The notes under the pieces: generated by a model
Told to the model about the DNA's origin: nothing
What the model saw: the letters and a program-made list of their open reading frames with translations, nothing else
The model's database searches: none
NCBI RefSeq assembly: GCF_015160875.1
Contig: NZ_CP063374.1
Coordinates: 2,170,001 to 2,234,000, forward strand
Direction of reading: 5' to 3'
DNA length: 64,000 nucleotides
Source: Streptomyces chromofuscus
Lineage (GTDB): Bacteria > Actinomycetota > Actinomycetes > Streptomycetales > Streptomycetaceae
Position numbers and translations under genes: made by a program
Shown here: positions 9,572 to 18,511 of the stretch, piece by piece
How positions within the stretch are numbered: position 1 is the stretch's first letter
How the letters are laid out: each line of letters starts with the position of its first letter

Positions 9572-11227
9572 TCATCCCTGGGTTTTCTGGATTGCTTCGC
9601 GCAGCACCTGGCGGTCGTCGAACGGACGGACCACGCCGGCGATGTCCTGGCCCTGCTCGTGGCCCTTGCCCGCGACCAGCACGGTGTCCCCGGGCCGCGC
9701 CCGGCCGACGGCGGCGGCGATGGCGGCGGCCCGGTCCTCGAAGAGCAGCACCTCGCCGCGTTCGTGCGCGGGCACCGTCGCCGCGCCCTCCAGCATGGTG
9801 GCGAGGATCGCGAGGGGGTCCTCGGAACGGGGGTTGTCGGAGGTCAGCACGGCCGTGTCGGAGAGCCGGGCCGCGGCGGCGCCCATGGGGCCGCGCTTGG
9901 TGGTGTCCCGGTCGCCGCCGCAGCCGAGCACGACGTGCAGCCGGCCCTTGGTGACCTTGCGGAGCGCCTTGAGGACGGACTCGACGGCGTCCGTCTTGTG
10001 GGCGTAGTCGACGACCGCGAGGTAGTCCTGGCCGGCGTCCACGCGCTCCAGGCGGCCCGGCACGCCCGGCACGGCGGCGATGCCGTCGGCCGCGGTCTGC
10101 GGGTCGAGGCCGGCGGCGGCGAGGGCGGCGATCGCGGCGAGGGTGTTCGCCACGTTGAACGGGCCCGGCAGCGGCGACCTGGCACTGATCCGCTCGCCGC
10201 CCGGGCCGTGCACGGTGAACGGCGAGTCCAGCGGGCCGACCTCGACGTCCGCGGCGCGCCAGTCGGCGTCCGGGTGGCCCTCGGCGGAGTAGGTGACGAC
10301 CGGGACGCCGGCCTCGCGGGCGAGCCTGCGGCCGTACTCGTCGTCGACGTTGACCACGCCGAGTCTGCTGCGTTCCGGCGTGAACAACTGCGCCTTGGCC
10401 CGGAAGTAGTCCTCCATGTCGGAGTGGAACTCCATGTGTTCCGGGCTGAGGTTGGTGAACACGGCGACGTCGAAGACGCAGCCGTCGACGCGGCCGAGGA
10501 CCAGCGCGTGGCTGGAGACCTCCATGGCGACCGCCTCGACGCCGCGCTCGCGCATCACGGCGAACAGGGCCTGCAGGTCGGTGGCTTCGGGCGTGGTCCG
10601 CTCGGACTTGATGCGCTCGTCGCCGATCCGGGTCTCGACCGTGCCGATGAGTCCGGCGGAACGGCCCGTGCTCAGGCCGCCCTCGACGAGATAGGCGGTG
10701 GTGGTCTTGCCGGAGGTGCCGGTGATGCCGATCTGAAGCAGGTCGCGGCCGGGGTGGCCGTAGATCGTCGCCGCCAGCTCGCCCATCCGCGCGCGCGGGT
10801 CGTCGACGGTGAGCACCGGAAGGCCCGTCGCGGCGGCGCGTTCGACGCCGGCCGGGTCGGTCAGCACGGCGGCGGCGCCGAGGCCGAGGGCCTGGGTGAC
10901 GAAGTCGGCACCGTGCACGCGGGCGCCGGGCAGGGCGGCGTACAGGTCGCCGGGGCGGACGGCGCGCGAGTCGTGGGTGATGCCCGTGACCTCGGCGGTT
11001 CCCTGCGGGGCGGTGACACCCAACTGGTCGGCGAGCTCCGCGAGGGGTGTGGCGAAGACCCGTTCCGGCCTGGGCGGTCCCGGGTACGTCACGGGAACGT
11101 CCTTCTGGGTGGTTTGGGACTGATCAGCGTGTGGCACGGCGGTGAGCGTACCGGGCGCACCCGCTCCGGAGCGAAGTGAGGGGCGGGGGGCGCTCTGGTT
11201 CCCGGGATCGGGGGTGGTCGTTGTCAC
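9572..11227 (-). CDS. murE: UDP-MurNAc-L-Ala-D-Glu--diaminopimelate ligase MurE
   Basis: A Mur ligase of 551 residues that adds the third amino acid of the stem peptide. The ATPase loop TGTSGKTTTA and the DNPR motif (TSDNPRSEDP) are present; DNPR marks enzymes that add diaminopimelate rather than lysine, and Streptomyces uses LL-DAP. The first about 55 residues are a low-complexity extension. The GTG start at 11227 is chosen because AGGAA sits seven bases ahead; an internal GTG at 11137 lacks a ribosome site. Confidence 0.95.
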   Translation of the reverse strand: MTTTTPDPGNQSAPRPSLRSGAGAPGTLTAVPHADQSQTTQKDVPVTYPGPPRPERVFATPLAELADQLGVTAPQGTAEVTGITHDSRAVRPGDLYAALPGARVHGADFVTQALGLGAAAVLTDPAGVERAAATGLPVLTVDDPRARMGELAATIYGHPGRDLLQIGITGTSGKTTTAYLVEGGLSTGRSAGLIGTVETRIGDERIKSERTTPEATDLQALFAVMRERGVEAVAMEVSSHALVLGRVDGCVFDVAVFTNLSPEHMEFHSDMEDYFRAKAQLFTPERSRLGVVNVDDEYGRRLAREAGVPVVTYSAEGHPDADWRAADVEVGPLDSPFTVHGPGGERISARSPLPGPFNVANTLAAIAALAAAGLDPQTAADGIAAVPGVPGRLERVDAGQDYLAVVDYAHKTDAVESVLKALRKVTKGRLHVVLGCGGDRDTTKRGPMGAAAARLSDTAVLTSDNPRSEDPLAILATMLEGAATVPAHERGEVLLFEDRAAAIAAAVGRARPGDTVLVAGKGHEQGQDIAGVVRPFDDRQVLREAIQKTQG

Positions 11228-11243
11228 GGCTGGTTCCTGGGGT

Positions 11244-11299
11244 GCTCGGTGCTGATCGGTTGCTCGGGACGTGGGGGCTCGGTCGGCTCGGTGCTGATC
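11244..11299. repeat. 14-bp direct repeat between murE and ftsI
   Basis: GCTCGGTGCTGATC occurs at 11244-11257 and again at 11286-11299, 42 bases apart. The second copy overlaps the ftsI stop codon. The arrangement suggests a small local duplication of the ftsI 3' end in the otherwise short murE-ftsI spacer. No function is evident. Confidence 0.6.
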
Positions 11300-13265
11300 A
11301 GGGTTTGAAGGTGACCGGGAGGTTCGCGGGCCTGGCCCCGGTCGGCGGGACCTGGAGGGTCTTCAGGGCGAACTCCATCACCTGCTTGTAGACGGGTCCG
11401 CAGATCTGGCCGCCGAAGTAGCTGCCGTTGGTGGCGTTCTGGATGGCGCAGTAGACGGTGACGCGCGGCTGGTCCGCGGGGGCGAATCCGGCGAACGACG
11501 AGGTGTAGCCACGGTACTTGCCGGTGGCCGGATCCACTCGGTTGGCGGTGCCCGTCTTGCCCGCGACCCGGTAGCCGGGGATGCGCGCCTTGGTGCCGGT
11601 GCCCTCCCGGTCGTCGACGACCGACTCCAGCATCCGGGCCAGCGTCGTGGCGGTCTTCTCGCTCACCACCCGCTTCTTCTCGGGCTCCGGGGCGGGTGTG
11701 AAGCGTCCGTCCGGTCCCTTCGCGCCGCGCACGAGCGTGGGTTCGACGCGAACGCCGCCGTTGGCGATGGTCGAATACACGGAGGCCGCCTGCATGGCGT
11801 TGATGGACACGCCCTGGCCGAAAGGAATCGTGTACTGCTGCGACGTCGACCACTGGTCGGGCGGCGCGAGGATGCCCTTGGTCTCGCCGGGGAAGTCCAG
11901 CCCGGTGGAGCCGCCGATGCCGAACTTGCGCAGGTACGAGTGGAGCACCCGGTTGGCCTCGGCCTGGTTCCTGCCGAGCTGACCGGTGGCCAGGATGGTG
12001 CCGATGTTGCTGGACTTGGCGAGCACGCCGTTGAGCGTCAGGTACCAGGTCGGGTGGTCGACGTCGTCCTTGAACAGCCGGTCGCCCCGGTGCAGCCGGT
12101 TGGGCACCACCACGTGCGTCTGCGGCGTGGCCACGTTCTCCTCCAGGACGGCGGCCATCGACACGACCTTGGCGGTGGAGCCGGGTTCGTACGCGTCCTG
12201 CAGGGCCGCGTTGCCCAGGGCGGTCGGATCGGCCGTGGAGAGGTCGTTGGGGTCGAAGCCGGGCGAGTTGGCCATGGCGAGGATCTCTCCGGTGCGCGTG
12301 TCCTGCACGATCACGTAGCCGCGGTCGGCGTCGGACTTCTCCACCTGCTCGGCGATGGCGTTCTGCGCGGCCCACTGGATGTCGCGGTCGATGGTCAGCT
12401 CGATGTCCGAGCCGGGGACCGCGGGGGTCTCGGTGGAGCCGACGGTCGGCACCTGCAGGCCGCCGGACTGGGCGTAGCGGATCTTGCCGTCCTCGCCGGC
12501 CAGCTGCTCGTTCAGTTGCTGCTCGACACCGCCGCCGCCCTTGCCGTCGGCGTTGACCCAGCCCAGTATCCCGGCGGCCAGGTCGCCGTTGGGGTACACG
12601 CGCTTGCTGCTGGGTTCGGCGAGGACCCCGGCGAGGACGTTGACGGTGCCCGGGTCGGTCTCCGCCTTGGTGGCGAGCGCGGTCCGCAGGTCCTTGATCT
12701 GCTTCCAGACCTGCGGGGTCTGCCGTCCGGCGAGCTTGACGTACCGCAGCTCGTCGTCCTCGGGGCGGAGCTTGTCGGTGATGTCGGCCTGGTCCTGGCC
12801 GAGGATCGGCGCGAGCAGCGCCGCCGCCTGCTCGGGCCCGTCGTCGATCTTCAGCTGCTCGCGGGTGAACAGCGTGGGGTCGGCGGTGATGTCGTACGCG
12901 TCGACGCTGGTCGCCAGGGCCACGCCGGTGCGGTCGGTGATCTCACCGCGCTGCGCGGCCAGGGTGTGCACGACGTAGCGGTTCGCCTGCGCCTTGGCGG
13001 CGTAGGCGCTGGCGTCGACGGCCTGCACCTGGAGCAGCCGTACGACGAAGACCAGCAGGACGAGGGTCAGCGCGAAGCCGATCAGGCGCAGCCGGGGGCG
13101 GGGGCTGCCGAGCCGGATCGCGCGCGGGGGCGCCGAGCGGGGCTGGACGGGGCGGCGCACCGGGCGGGCGCCCGGGCCGGGGCGCCGCCGGCCGTCGGAG
13201 CGATCGGGCCGTGCGGGTCCGGGCACGCGGCGACGCGGCGGTTCCCTGTCGGTCACTTCCGTCAC
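11298..13265 (-). CDS. ftsI: Septal peptidoglycan transpeptidase FtsI (class B penicillin-binding protein)
   Basis: A 655-residue class B PBP that cross-links septal peptidoglycan together with FtsW. A long basic, Pro/Arg-rich cytoplasmic N-terminus precedes one membrane helix (RLIGFALTLVLLVFVVRLL). A PBP dimer domain and the transpeptidase domain follow. Active-site motifs are the SxxK serine in GSTAK at about residue 360, SSN at about 417 and KTGT at about 571. The GTG start overlaps the ftsL stop by four bases. Confidence 0.96.
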   Translation of the reverse strand: MTEVTDREPPRRRVPGPARPDRSDGRRRPGPGARPVRRPVQPRSAPPRAIRLGSPRPRLRLIGFALTLVLLVFVVRLLQVQAVDASAYAAKAQANRYVVHTLAAQRGEITDRTGVALATSVDAYDITADPTLFTREQLKIDDGPEQAAALLAPILGQDQADITDKLRPEDDELRYVKLAGRQTPQVWKQIKDLRTALATKAETDPGTVNVLAGVLAEPSSKRVYPNGDLAAGILGWVNADGKGGGGVEQQLNEQLAGEDGKIRYAQSGGLQVPTVGSTETPAVPGSDIELTIDRDIQWAAQNAIAEQVEKSDADRGYVIVQDTRTGEILAMANSPGFDPNDLSTADPTALGNAALQDAYEPGSTAKVVSMAAVLEENVATPQTHVVVPNRLHRGDRLFKDDVDHPTWYLTLNGVLAKSSNIGTILATGQLGRNQAEANRVLHSYLRKFGIGGSTGLDFPGETKGILAPPDQWSTSQQYTIPFGQGVSINAMQAASVYSTIANGGVRVEPTLVRGAKGPDGRFTPAPEPEKKRVVSEKTATTLARMLESVVDDREGTGTKARIPGYRVAGKTGTANRVDPATGKYRGYTSSFAGFAPADQPRVTVYCAIQNATNGSYFGGQICGPVYKQVMEFALKTLQVPPTGARPANLPVTFKP

Positions 13266-13867
13266 CTGCCGGAGGGTGTGGTCGGGAGAGGGGCGGGCGT
13301 GCTGGCGAGCGGGCGGGGGTCGGGCGTGGCGGAGGTGGCGGCCGGGCGTGACGTGGGAGTGGCCGCGGGTGAGCCGGGGGTGGCCGGGGCCGTGCCGGGG
13401 GCGCTCGGGACGGCGGGGACGGCCTCGGGCGGGATGGACGCGAGGCCGGTGGGCATCGCCTCGGGCGCGAGGACGAGGGGGCGGCGTGCGGAGGCCGGTT
13501 CGGCGGCGGCCGGGGAGGGGACGCCCCTGACGGTGCCGTCGGGGTCGAGGAAGGCGGGGTCGGAGCCGGGGACCATGCCGAGTTCACGGGCCCGGCGCTG
13601 CAGCGCGTCGGGGGCGGAGTAGGCATCGATGTCGCGCTGGAGCGCCTGTTCCTCGTCGGTGAGGTTCTTGGTCTCCTTCTGCAGGTCGTCGAGTTGGAAC
13701 GACCCTTCGCTGAGCGCGGAGTTCAGCACGAGCAGACCGATGAGGCCGCCGCCGAGGAGCAGGACGACGAGGAGGACGAACGGCGTCCGGGCGGCCTGGG
13801 CCCGCCCGGTCGGCAGGAGCTGCGCGAGCCGTGCGGCCCTGCCCCTCAGTTCGGGTTTCCTACCCAC
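13262..13867 (-). CDS. ftsL: FtsL-like septum formation protein
   Basis: A small bitopic protein of 201 residues in the FtsL position between rsmH and ftsI. A cytoplasmic basic segment of about 27 residues leads to one membrane helix (about 28-50) and a coiled coil (about 55-95; QLDDLQKETKNLTDEEQALQRD) expected to pair with FtsQ and a DivIC-type protein. The last about 90 residues are Pro/Ala/Thr-rich and probably disordered, longer than in most FtsL proteins. The start is GTG. Confidence 0.88.
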   Translation of the reverse strand: MGRKPELRGRAARLAQLLPTGRAQAARTPFVLLVVLLLGGGLIGLLVLNSALSEGSFQLDDLQKETKNLTDEEQALQRDIDAYSAPDALQRRARELGMVPGSDPAFLDPDGTVRGVPSPAAAEPASARRPLVLAPEAMPTGLASIPPEAVPAVPSAPGTAPATPGSPAATPTSRPAATSATPDPRPLASTPAPLPTTPSGR

Positions 13868-13933
13868 TCGCCCTCCCCCGCGTCCGGATGTCGGACCCGC
13901 GTGCGCTGCGAGTCCCCCGCCCCGTCGGCTGCC

Positions 13934-14890
13934 TCACTCGACGTCCTCCCTGATCCGCTGGGCCCCGCGCAGTCGGGCCGGGGCCGCACGGCGGTTCTCG
14001 GCGACCTCTTCCTCGGTGGGAAGTTCGGCACCCCGGGTGAGCAGCTTGAGCCGGGGCTGGTACTGCTCGGGCACCACCGGCAGCCCGGGCGGCGCGGTGC
14101 CGGCCGCCCCCGCCGCGAACACCTGCTTCACCAGCCGGTCCTCCAGCGAGTGGTACGACAGCACCGCGATGCGCCCGCCCACGTCCAGCGCCTTCACCGC
14201 CGCCGGGATCGCCCGCTCCAGCACGGACAGCTCGCCGTTGACCTCGATGCGCAGGGCCTGGAAGGTGCGCTTGGCCGGGTTGCCGCCGGTGCGCTTGGCG
14301 GCCTGCGGCAGCGCGTCCCGGATCAGCTCCACGAGCCGCGCGCTGTTGCTGAACGGCTCCTTCTCGCGCTCGCGCACCACGGCGGCCACGATCCGCTTGG
14401 CCTGCTTCTCCTCGCCGTACGCGCGCAGGATTCGCACCAGCTCACCGGCCGGGTAGGTGTTGAGGACCTCGGCGGCGCTGACGCCGGTCGTCTGGTCCAT
14501 GCGCATGTCGAGCGGGGCGTCCTGGGCGTAGGCGAAGCCGCGGTCGGCCTCGTCCAGTTGCATGGAGGAGACCCCGAGGTCGAACAGCACGCCCTGCACG
14601 CGCGCGATGCCGAGCCGGTCCAGCACCTCGGGCAGCTCGTCGTACACGGCGTGCACCAGAGTGGCCCGCTCCCCGTACGGCGCCAGCCGCTCACCGGACA
14701 GCCGCAGCGCCTCCTTGTCCCGGTCCAGCGCGACGAGGCGGACCTGGGGGAAGCGCGCGAGCAGCGCCTCGCTGTGGCCCCCGAGGCCGAGCGTGCAGTC
14801 GACGGCCACGGCTCCGGGCCGCTCCAGCGCGGGTGCCAACAGGTCCAGGCACCGCTGGAGCATCACCGGGACGTGTCGACTCTGGCTCAA
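13934..14890 (-). CDS. rsmH: 16S rRNA (cytosine1402-N4)-methyltransferase RsmH (MraW)
   Basis: A SAM-dependent rRNA methyltransferase of 318 residues. Seen motifs are HVPVML at the N-terminus, [10 protein letters not shown] for SAM binding, [10 protein letters not shown] and the C-terminal SYHSLEDR. It starts with TTG ([11 protein letters not shown]), with GAGAGG a few bases ahead. It heads the minus-strand cluster. No mraZ gene precedes it, unlike the mycobacterial cluster; instead a divergent carbonic anhydrase gene lies beyond a 417-bp gap. Confidence 0.95.
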   Translation of the reverse strand: MSQSRHVPVMLQRCLDLLAPALERPGAVAVDCTLGLGGHSEALLARFPQVRLVALDRDKEALRLSGERLAPYGERATLVHAVYDELPEVLDRLGIARVQGVLFDLGVSSMQLDEADRGFAYAQDAPLDMRMDQTTGVSAAEVLNTYPAGELVRILRAYGEEKQAKRIVAAVVREREKEPFSNSARLVELIRDALPQAAKRTGGNPAKRTFQALRIEVNGELSVLERAIPAAVKALDVGGRIAVLSYHSLEDRLVKQVFAAGAAGTAPPGLPVVPEQYQPRLKLLTRGAELPTEEEVAENRRAAPARLRGAQRIREDVE

Positions 14891-15307
14891 GGGGCCCTCT
14901 CAGCTCCGGCGGGTCGTACGCACCGCCGGGTCCCCGCCCGCTCGTGAAGGGGAGGCCTGCCGGCGCCGGAAGCGTCAGCCGGCCGGGAGCGGGTGGAGGC
15001 CGAGCCGTACGTACGCGCCGCGCACGTGGGGGATCCCCGGCGGCCACGCCGGGATCCTGCGGGAATTCGATGCAGCGGGTAAGTCTCGCCTCCCGCTTCG
15101 CGTCACTTTAGTCCACCCTCTGTCGCGGTCAATCAACCGGCCTGCGCGTCGCGGCGGCGACGGCGGGCTCCTCGCGAACCGGTGCGGATCACTCGCAAGG
15201 GCGCATACGCGCCATGCGTGTGGGTTACCTCACACCATGAGCCGATGACGTTCTTTGTCCTCTCTCACAACAGGACCCGACGGCCGGTGACCAGTACCGT
15301 CATCACC
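14891..15307. promoter_or_regulatory. Divergent intergenic region between rsmH and carbonic anhydrase, with Crp-like site
   Basis: This 417-bp gap must hold the promoter of the division cluster and that of the carbonic anhydrase. It contains an imperfect hairpin around 15029-15057 (GGATCC/GCCGG arms). TGTGGGTTACCTCACA at 15219-15234 matches the TGTGA-N6-TCACA Crp/FNR-type consensus with one mismatch. A TACCGT hexamer at 15295-15300 stands seven bases before the ATG of the anhydrase gene. I find no convincing gene inside. Confidence 0.5.
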
Positions 15308-15856
15308 ATGACGACTTCTGCATCGGTTCCCGCCGGCCCCGAGGACGCCATAGCCCGCGTCGGCACCGTCACGGACCGCCTTGTCGAGGCGAACGAGCGG
15401 TACGCGGCCGCCTTCACGGATCCCGGCATGGACGCCCGCCCGGTCCTCCAGGTCGCCGTCGTGGCCTGCATGGACGCCCGACTCGACCTGCACGCCGCGC
15501 TCGGTCTGTCCCTCGGCGACTGCCACACCATCCGCAACGCGGGCGGCGTCGTCACCGACGACGTGATCCGCTCGCTCACCATCAGCCAGCGCAAGCTCGG
15601 CACCCGCAGCGTGGTCCTCATTCACCACACCGGCTGCGGTCTGGAGAGCCTCACCGAGGACTTCCGCACCGAACTGGAGGTGGAGATCGGCCAGCGCCCG
15701 GCATGGGCGGTGGAGTCCTTCAAGGACGTCGACCAGGACGTGCGGCAGTCCATGCGGCGCGTGCGCACCTCGCCGTTCCTGCTGCACACCGACGACGTGC
15801 GCGGCTTCGTCTTCGACGTCCGGACGGGTTCGCTGCGCGAGATCGACCCCGCGTGA
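15308..15856 (+). CDS. Beta-carbonic anhydrase (type II, Rv1284-like)
   Basis: A cytoplasmic zinc enzyme of 182 residues interconverting CO2 and bicarbonate. Zinc ligands are visible as Cys and Asp in VACMDARLD and His and Cys in HHTGCG; IRNAGGVVTDDVIRSL is the conserved loop. The sequence closely resembles the short mycobacterial enzyme Rv1284 rather than plant-type enzymes. ATG at 15308 is chosen because a TACCGT -10-like hexamer ends seven bases upstream, suggesting a leaderless message; GTG at 15287 with an AGGA site is the alternative (189 residues). Confidence 0.9.
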   Translation: MTTSASVPAGPEDAIARVGTVTDRLVEANERYAAAFTDPGMDARPVLQVAVVACMDARLDLHAALGLSLGDCHTIRNAGGVVTDDVIRSLTISQRKLGTRSVVLIHHTGCGLESLTEDFRTELEVEIGQRPAWAVESFKDVDQDVRQSMRRVRTSPFLLHTDDVRGFVFDVRTGSLREIDPA

Positions 15857-15863
15857 TCCGCCA

Positions 15864-15894
15864 CCCGGGGATCCCGTTCTGCGGGATTCCCGGG
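15864..15894 (+). terminator. Terminator hairpin after carbonic anhydrase gene
   Basis: A 13-bp stem (CCCGGGGATCCCG with CGGGATTCCCGGG, one G-U pair) and a 5-base loop start eight bases after the stop codon. It separates the gene from the MoxR operon. Confidence 0.7.
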
Positions 15895-15939
15895 CCAGGG
15901 CAGAACAAATTGCCGTAAGACCCGACATATCGCGGCCAG

Positions 15940-15948
15940 TTGTCCACA
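15940..15948 (+). promoter_or_regulatory. Perfect DnaA-box sequence upstream of the MoxR operon
   Basis: TTGTCCACA matches the preferred Streptomyces DnaA box exactly. A single box in an intergenic region may have no role, but it lies 150 bp ahead of the MoxR gene where promoter control would act. Confidence 0.35.
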
Positions 15949-16097
15949 GTCGAGTGACACGAATCGGTAACGGCGGCAAGAATGCGGGTGGTGGCGTCGC
16001 GCGGAACTTTGCACGCGTGGTGTCCGTGTTTCGGGGTGGGCCGGATACGCATCGCAGAGCGTCGGCCCGTGAGAAAGAACGGGCCGAGGAGGGCCGG

Positions 16098-17135
16098 GTG
16101 ACGACCTATGACGATCGAGCGAGCCTCACTGATCTGACTGCCACCGTGGATCGGGTCCGCGATGCGGTGGAGGAAGTGATCGAGGGCAAGCCCGAGGTCG
16201 TGCGGCTTTCGCTGACCGTGTTGCTGGCCGAGGGGCATCTCCTGATCGAGGACGTCCCCGGAGTGGGCAAGACGATGCTCGCCAAGACGCTGGCGCGGTC
16301 CATCGACTGTTCGGTGCGGCGCATCCAGTTCACGCCCGACCTGCTGCCCTCGGACATCACCGGTGTGTCCATCTGGGACCAGCAGCGCCGGGACTTCGAG
16401 TTCAAACCGGGCGCGATCTTCGCCCAGATCGTGATCGGCGACGAGATCAACCGCGCCTCCCCCAAGACCCAGTCCGCGCTGCTGGAGTCGATGGAGGAGC
16501 GCCAGGTCACCATCGACGGACAGACCTACGAGCTGCCCAGCCCCTTCATGGTGGTCGCCACGCAGAACCCGGTCGAGATGGAGGGCACCTACCCGCTCCC
16601 CGAGGCCCAGCGCGACCGCTTCATGGCCCGCGTCTCCATCGGCTACCCGAGCGCGGAGGCCGAGCTGCAGATGCTCGACGTGCACGGCGGGGTCAACCCG
16701 CTGGACGACCTCCAGCCGGTCGCGCACGCGCACGACATCGTCAAGCTGATCGAGGCGGTGCGCGGCGTGCACGTCGCCGACACCGTCCGGCGCTACGCGG
16801 TGGACCTGGTCGCCGCCACCCGCACCCACCCCGACCTCAGACTCGGCGCCTCCCCGCGCGCGACGCTGCACCTGCTGCGCGCGGCGAAGGCTTCGGCGGC
16901 CCTCAGCGGCCGGGAGTACGCCCTGCCGGACGACGTGCAGGCCCTCGCGGTGGCCGTGCTGGCGCACCGCCTGCTGCCCACCGCCCAGGCCCAGCTCAAC
17001 CGCCGTACCGCGGAGCAGGTGGTGCAGGAGATCCTGCAGCGGACACCGGTCCCGGCGACGCCCCGGCAGAACGCTTTCGGCGGCCTCGGACCCGGCACCC
17101 GGGCCTATGGCCAGCAGCCGCCCCGGAGGCTGTGA
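16098..17135 (+). CDS. MoxR family AAA+ ATPase
   Basis: A cytoplasmic AAA+ ATPase of 345 residues. Walker A is GVGKT at about residue 54, Walker B is GDEINRA at about 114, and ATQNPVEMEGTYPLPEAQRDRF is the MoxR sensor region. MoxR proteins are thought to act as chaperones that mature partner proteins, commonly those encoded by adjacent DUF58 genes. The GTG at 16098 follows GAGGAGG. The stop overlaps the next start (GTGATG), so the following gene is translationally coupled. Confidence 0.93.
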   Translation: MTTYDDRASLTDLTATVDRVRDAVEEVIEGKPEVVRLSLTVLLAEGHLLIEDVPGVGKTMLAKTLARSIDCSVRRIQFTPDLLPSDITGVSIWDQQRRDFEFKPGAIFAQIVIGDEINRASPKTQSALLESMEERQVTIDGQTYELPSPFMVVATQNPVEMEGTYPLPEAQRDRFMARVSIGYPSAEAELQMLDVHGGVNPLDDLQPVAHAHDIVKLIEAVRGVHVADTVRRYAVDLVAATRTHPDLRLGASPRATLHLLRAAKASAALSGREYALPDDVQALAVAVLAHRLLPTAQAQLNRRTAEQVVQEILQRTPVPATPRQNAFGGLGPGTRAYGQQPPRRL

Positions 17136-18511
17136 TGACCACCGCGGCGGGATCCGCGCCCGCCGAGGCCGACCGCGGTGACAAGGGGGGCGTGCGCACG
17201 GCCCTGGCCGGCCTGACCACCCGCGGCCGCTCCTTCCTGGCCGCGGGGGTCGCCGCAGCCGTCTGCGCCTACGTCCTCGGCCAGAGCGACCTGCTCCGGG
17301 TCGGCCTGCTGCTGGCGGTGCTGCCCCTGGTGTGCGCGACGGTGCTGTACCGCACGCGCTACCGGGTGGCCGCCAGCCGCAGGCTCTCCCCCGGGCGCGT
17401 GCCCGCCGGTGCCGAGACCCGGGTGCACCTGCGGATGGACAACGTCTCGCGGCTGCCCACCGGCCTGCTGATGCTCCAGGACCGGGTGCCGTACGTGCTC
17501 GGCCCCCGCCCCCGTTTCGTGCTCGACCGCGTCGAGCCGGGCGGCCGCCGCGAGGTGTCCTACCGCGTCCGCTCCGATCTGCGCGGCCGCTATCCGCTGG
17601 GCCCGCTCCAGCTGCGCCTGACCGACCCGTTCGGCATGTGCGAGCTGACCCGGTCCTTCTCGACGTACGACACCCTGACGGTGATCCCGCGCGTGGAGCC
17701 GCTGCCGCCGGTGCGGCTGACCGGTGAGGCGAAGGGGTACGGCGACGGACGGCTGCGCTCGCTGGCGCTGGCCGGCGAGGACGACGTGATCCCGCGCGGG
17801 TACCGCTACGGCGACGACCTGCGCCGCGTGCACTGGCGCTCCACCGCCCGCTACGGCGAGCTGATGGTGCGCCGCGAGGAGCAGCCGCAGCGCTCCCGCT
17901 GCACGGTGCTGCTCGACACCCGGGGCGTCGCCTTCGAGGGCGCGGGCCCCGACTCGGCCTTCGAGTGGGCGGTGGCGGGCACCGCGTCCGTGCTGGTGCA
18001 CATGCTCGAGCGGGGCTTCTCGGTACGGCTGTTGACGGACACCGGCAGCTCGGTGCCCGGCGAGGGCGCGGACGGTTTCGCGGGCGCGAGCCAGGAGTCG
18101 GCGGACGCGGCCGGGCTGATGATGGACACCCTCGCGGTGATCGACCATTCCGACGGTACGGGCCTGTCCCGGGCGTACGACGTGCTGCGCGGCGGGCAGG
18201 AGGGGCTGCTGGTGGCCTTCTTCGGCGATCTCGACGAGGAGCAGGCCGCGGTGGCCGCGAGGATGCGCCAGCGCACCGGCGGCGCGCTCGCCTTCGTCCT
18301 GGACCGCGCGGACTGGGTGCGGGAACCGGCCGACGCACCCGGGCCGTTGGACGAGAAGGAGGAGCGGCTGCGGATGCTGCGCGAGGCCGGCTGGACGGCC
18401 GTGCGCGTGCCGCGGGACGCCTCGCTGCACGACCTGTGGCGCCAGGCGGAGAGCGAGCGCACGGGCGTCGTGACGGCGAGCGGCAGGAGCGACGGGGAGG
18501 GGCGGTCATGA
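17132..18511 (+). CDS. DUF58 domain-containing membrane protein
   Basis: A 459-residue protein with two membrane helices near residues 30-75 (FLAAGVAAAVCAYVLG and LLRVGLLLAVLPLVCATVLY). An extracytoplasmic-looking beta region follows, then the DUF58 signature with YRYGDDLRRVHWRSTARYGELMVR split by short loops, and a von Willebrand A-like C-terminal half. It is the usual partner of MoxR. It overlaps both neighbours by four bases (MoxR stop and transglutaminase ATGA). The biochemical role of the family is not established. Confidence 0.9.
   Translation: MMTTAAGSAPAEADRGDKGGVRTALAGLTTRGRSFLAAGVAAAVCAYVLGQSDLLRVGLLLAVLPLVCATVLYRTRYRVAASRRLSPGRVPAGAETRVHLRMDNVSRLPTGLLMLQDRVPYVLGPRPRFVLDRVEPGGRREVSYRVRSDLRGRYPLGPLQLRLTDPFGMCELTRSFSTYDTLTVIPRVEPLPPVRLTGEAKGYGDGRLRSLALAGEDDVIPRGYRYGDDLRRVHWRSTARYGELMVRREEQPQRSRCTVLLDTRGVAFEGAGPDSAFEWAVAGTASVLVHMLERGFSVRLLTDTGSSVPGEGADGFAGASQESADAAGLMMDTLAVIDHSDGTGLSRAYDVLRGGQEGLLVAFFGDLDEEQAAVAARMRQRTGGALAFVLDRADWVREPADAPGPLDEKEERLRMLREAGWTAVRVPRDASLHDLWRQAESERTGVVTASGRSDGEGRS

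Noticed and set aside
11940..13622. A 560-codon open frame on the plus strand opposite ftsI and ftsL
   Set aside because: Its translation is Val/Gly/Arg-rich without domains, and it lies antisense to two genes with complete family motifs. Long antisense frames are expected at this G+C content.
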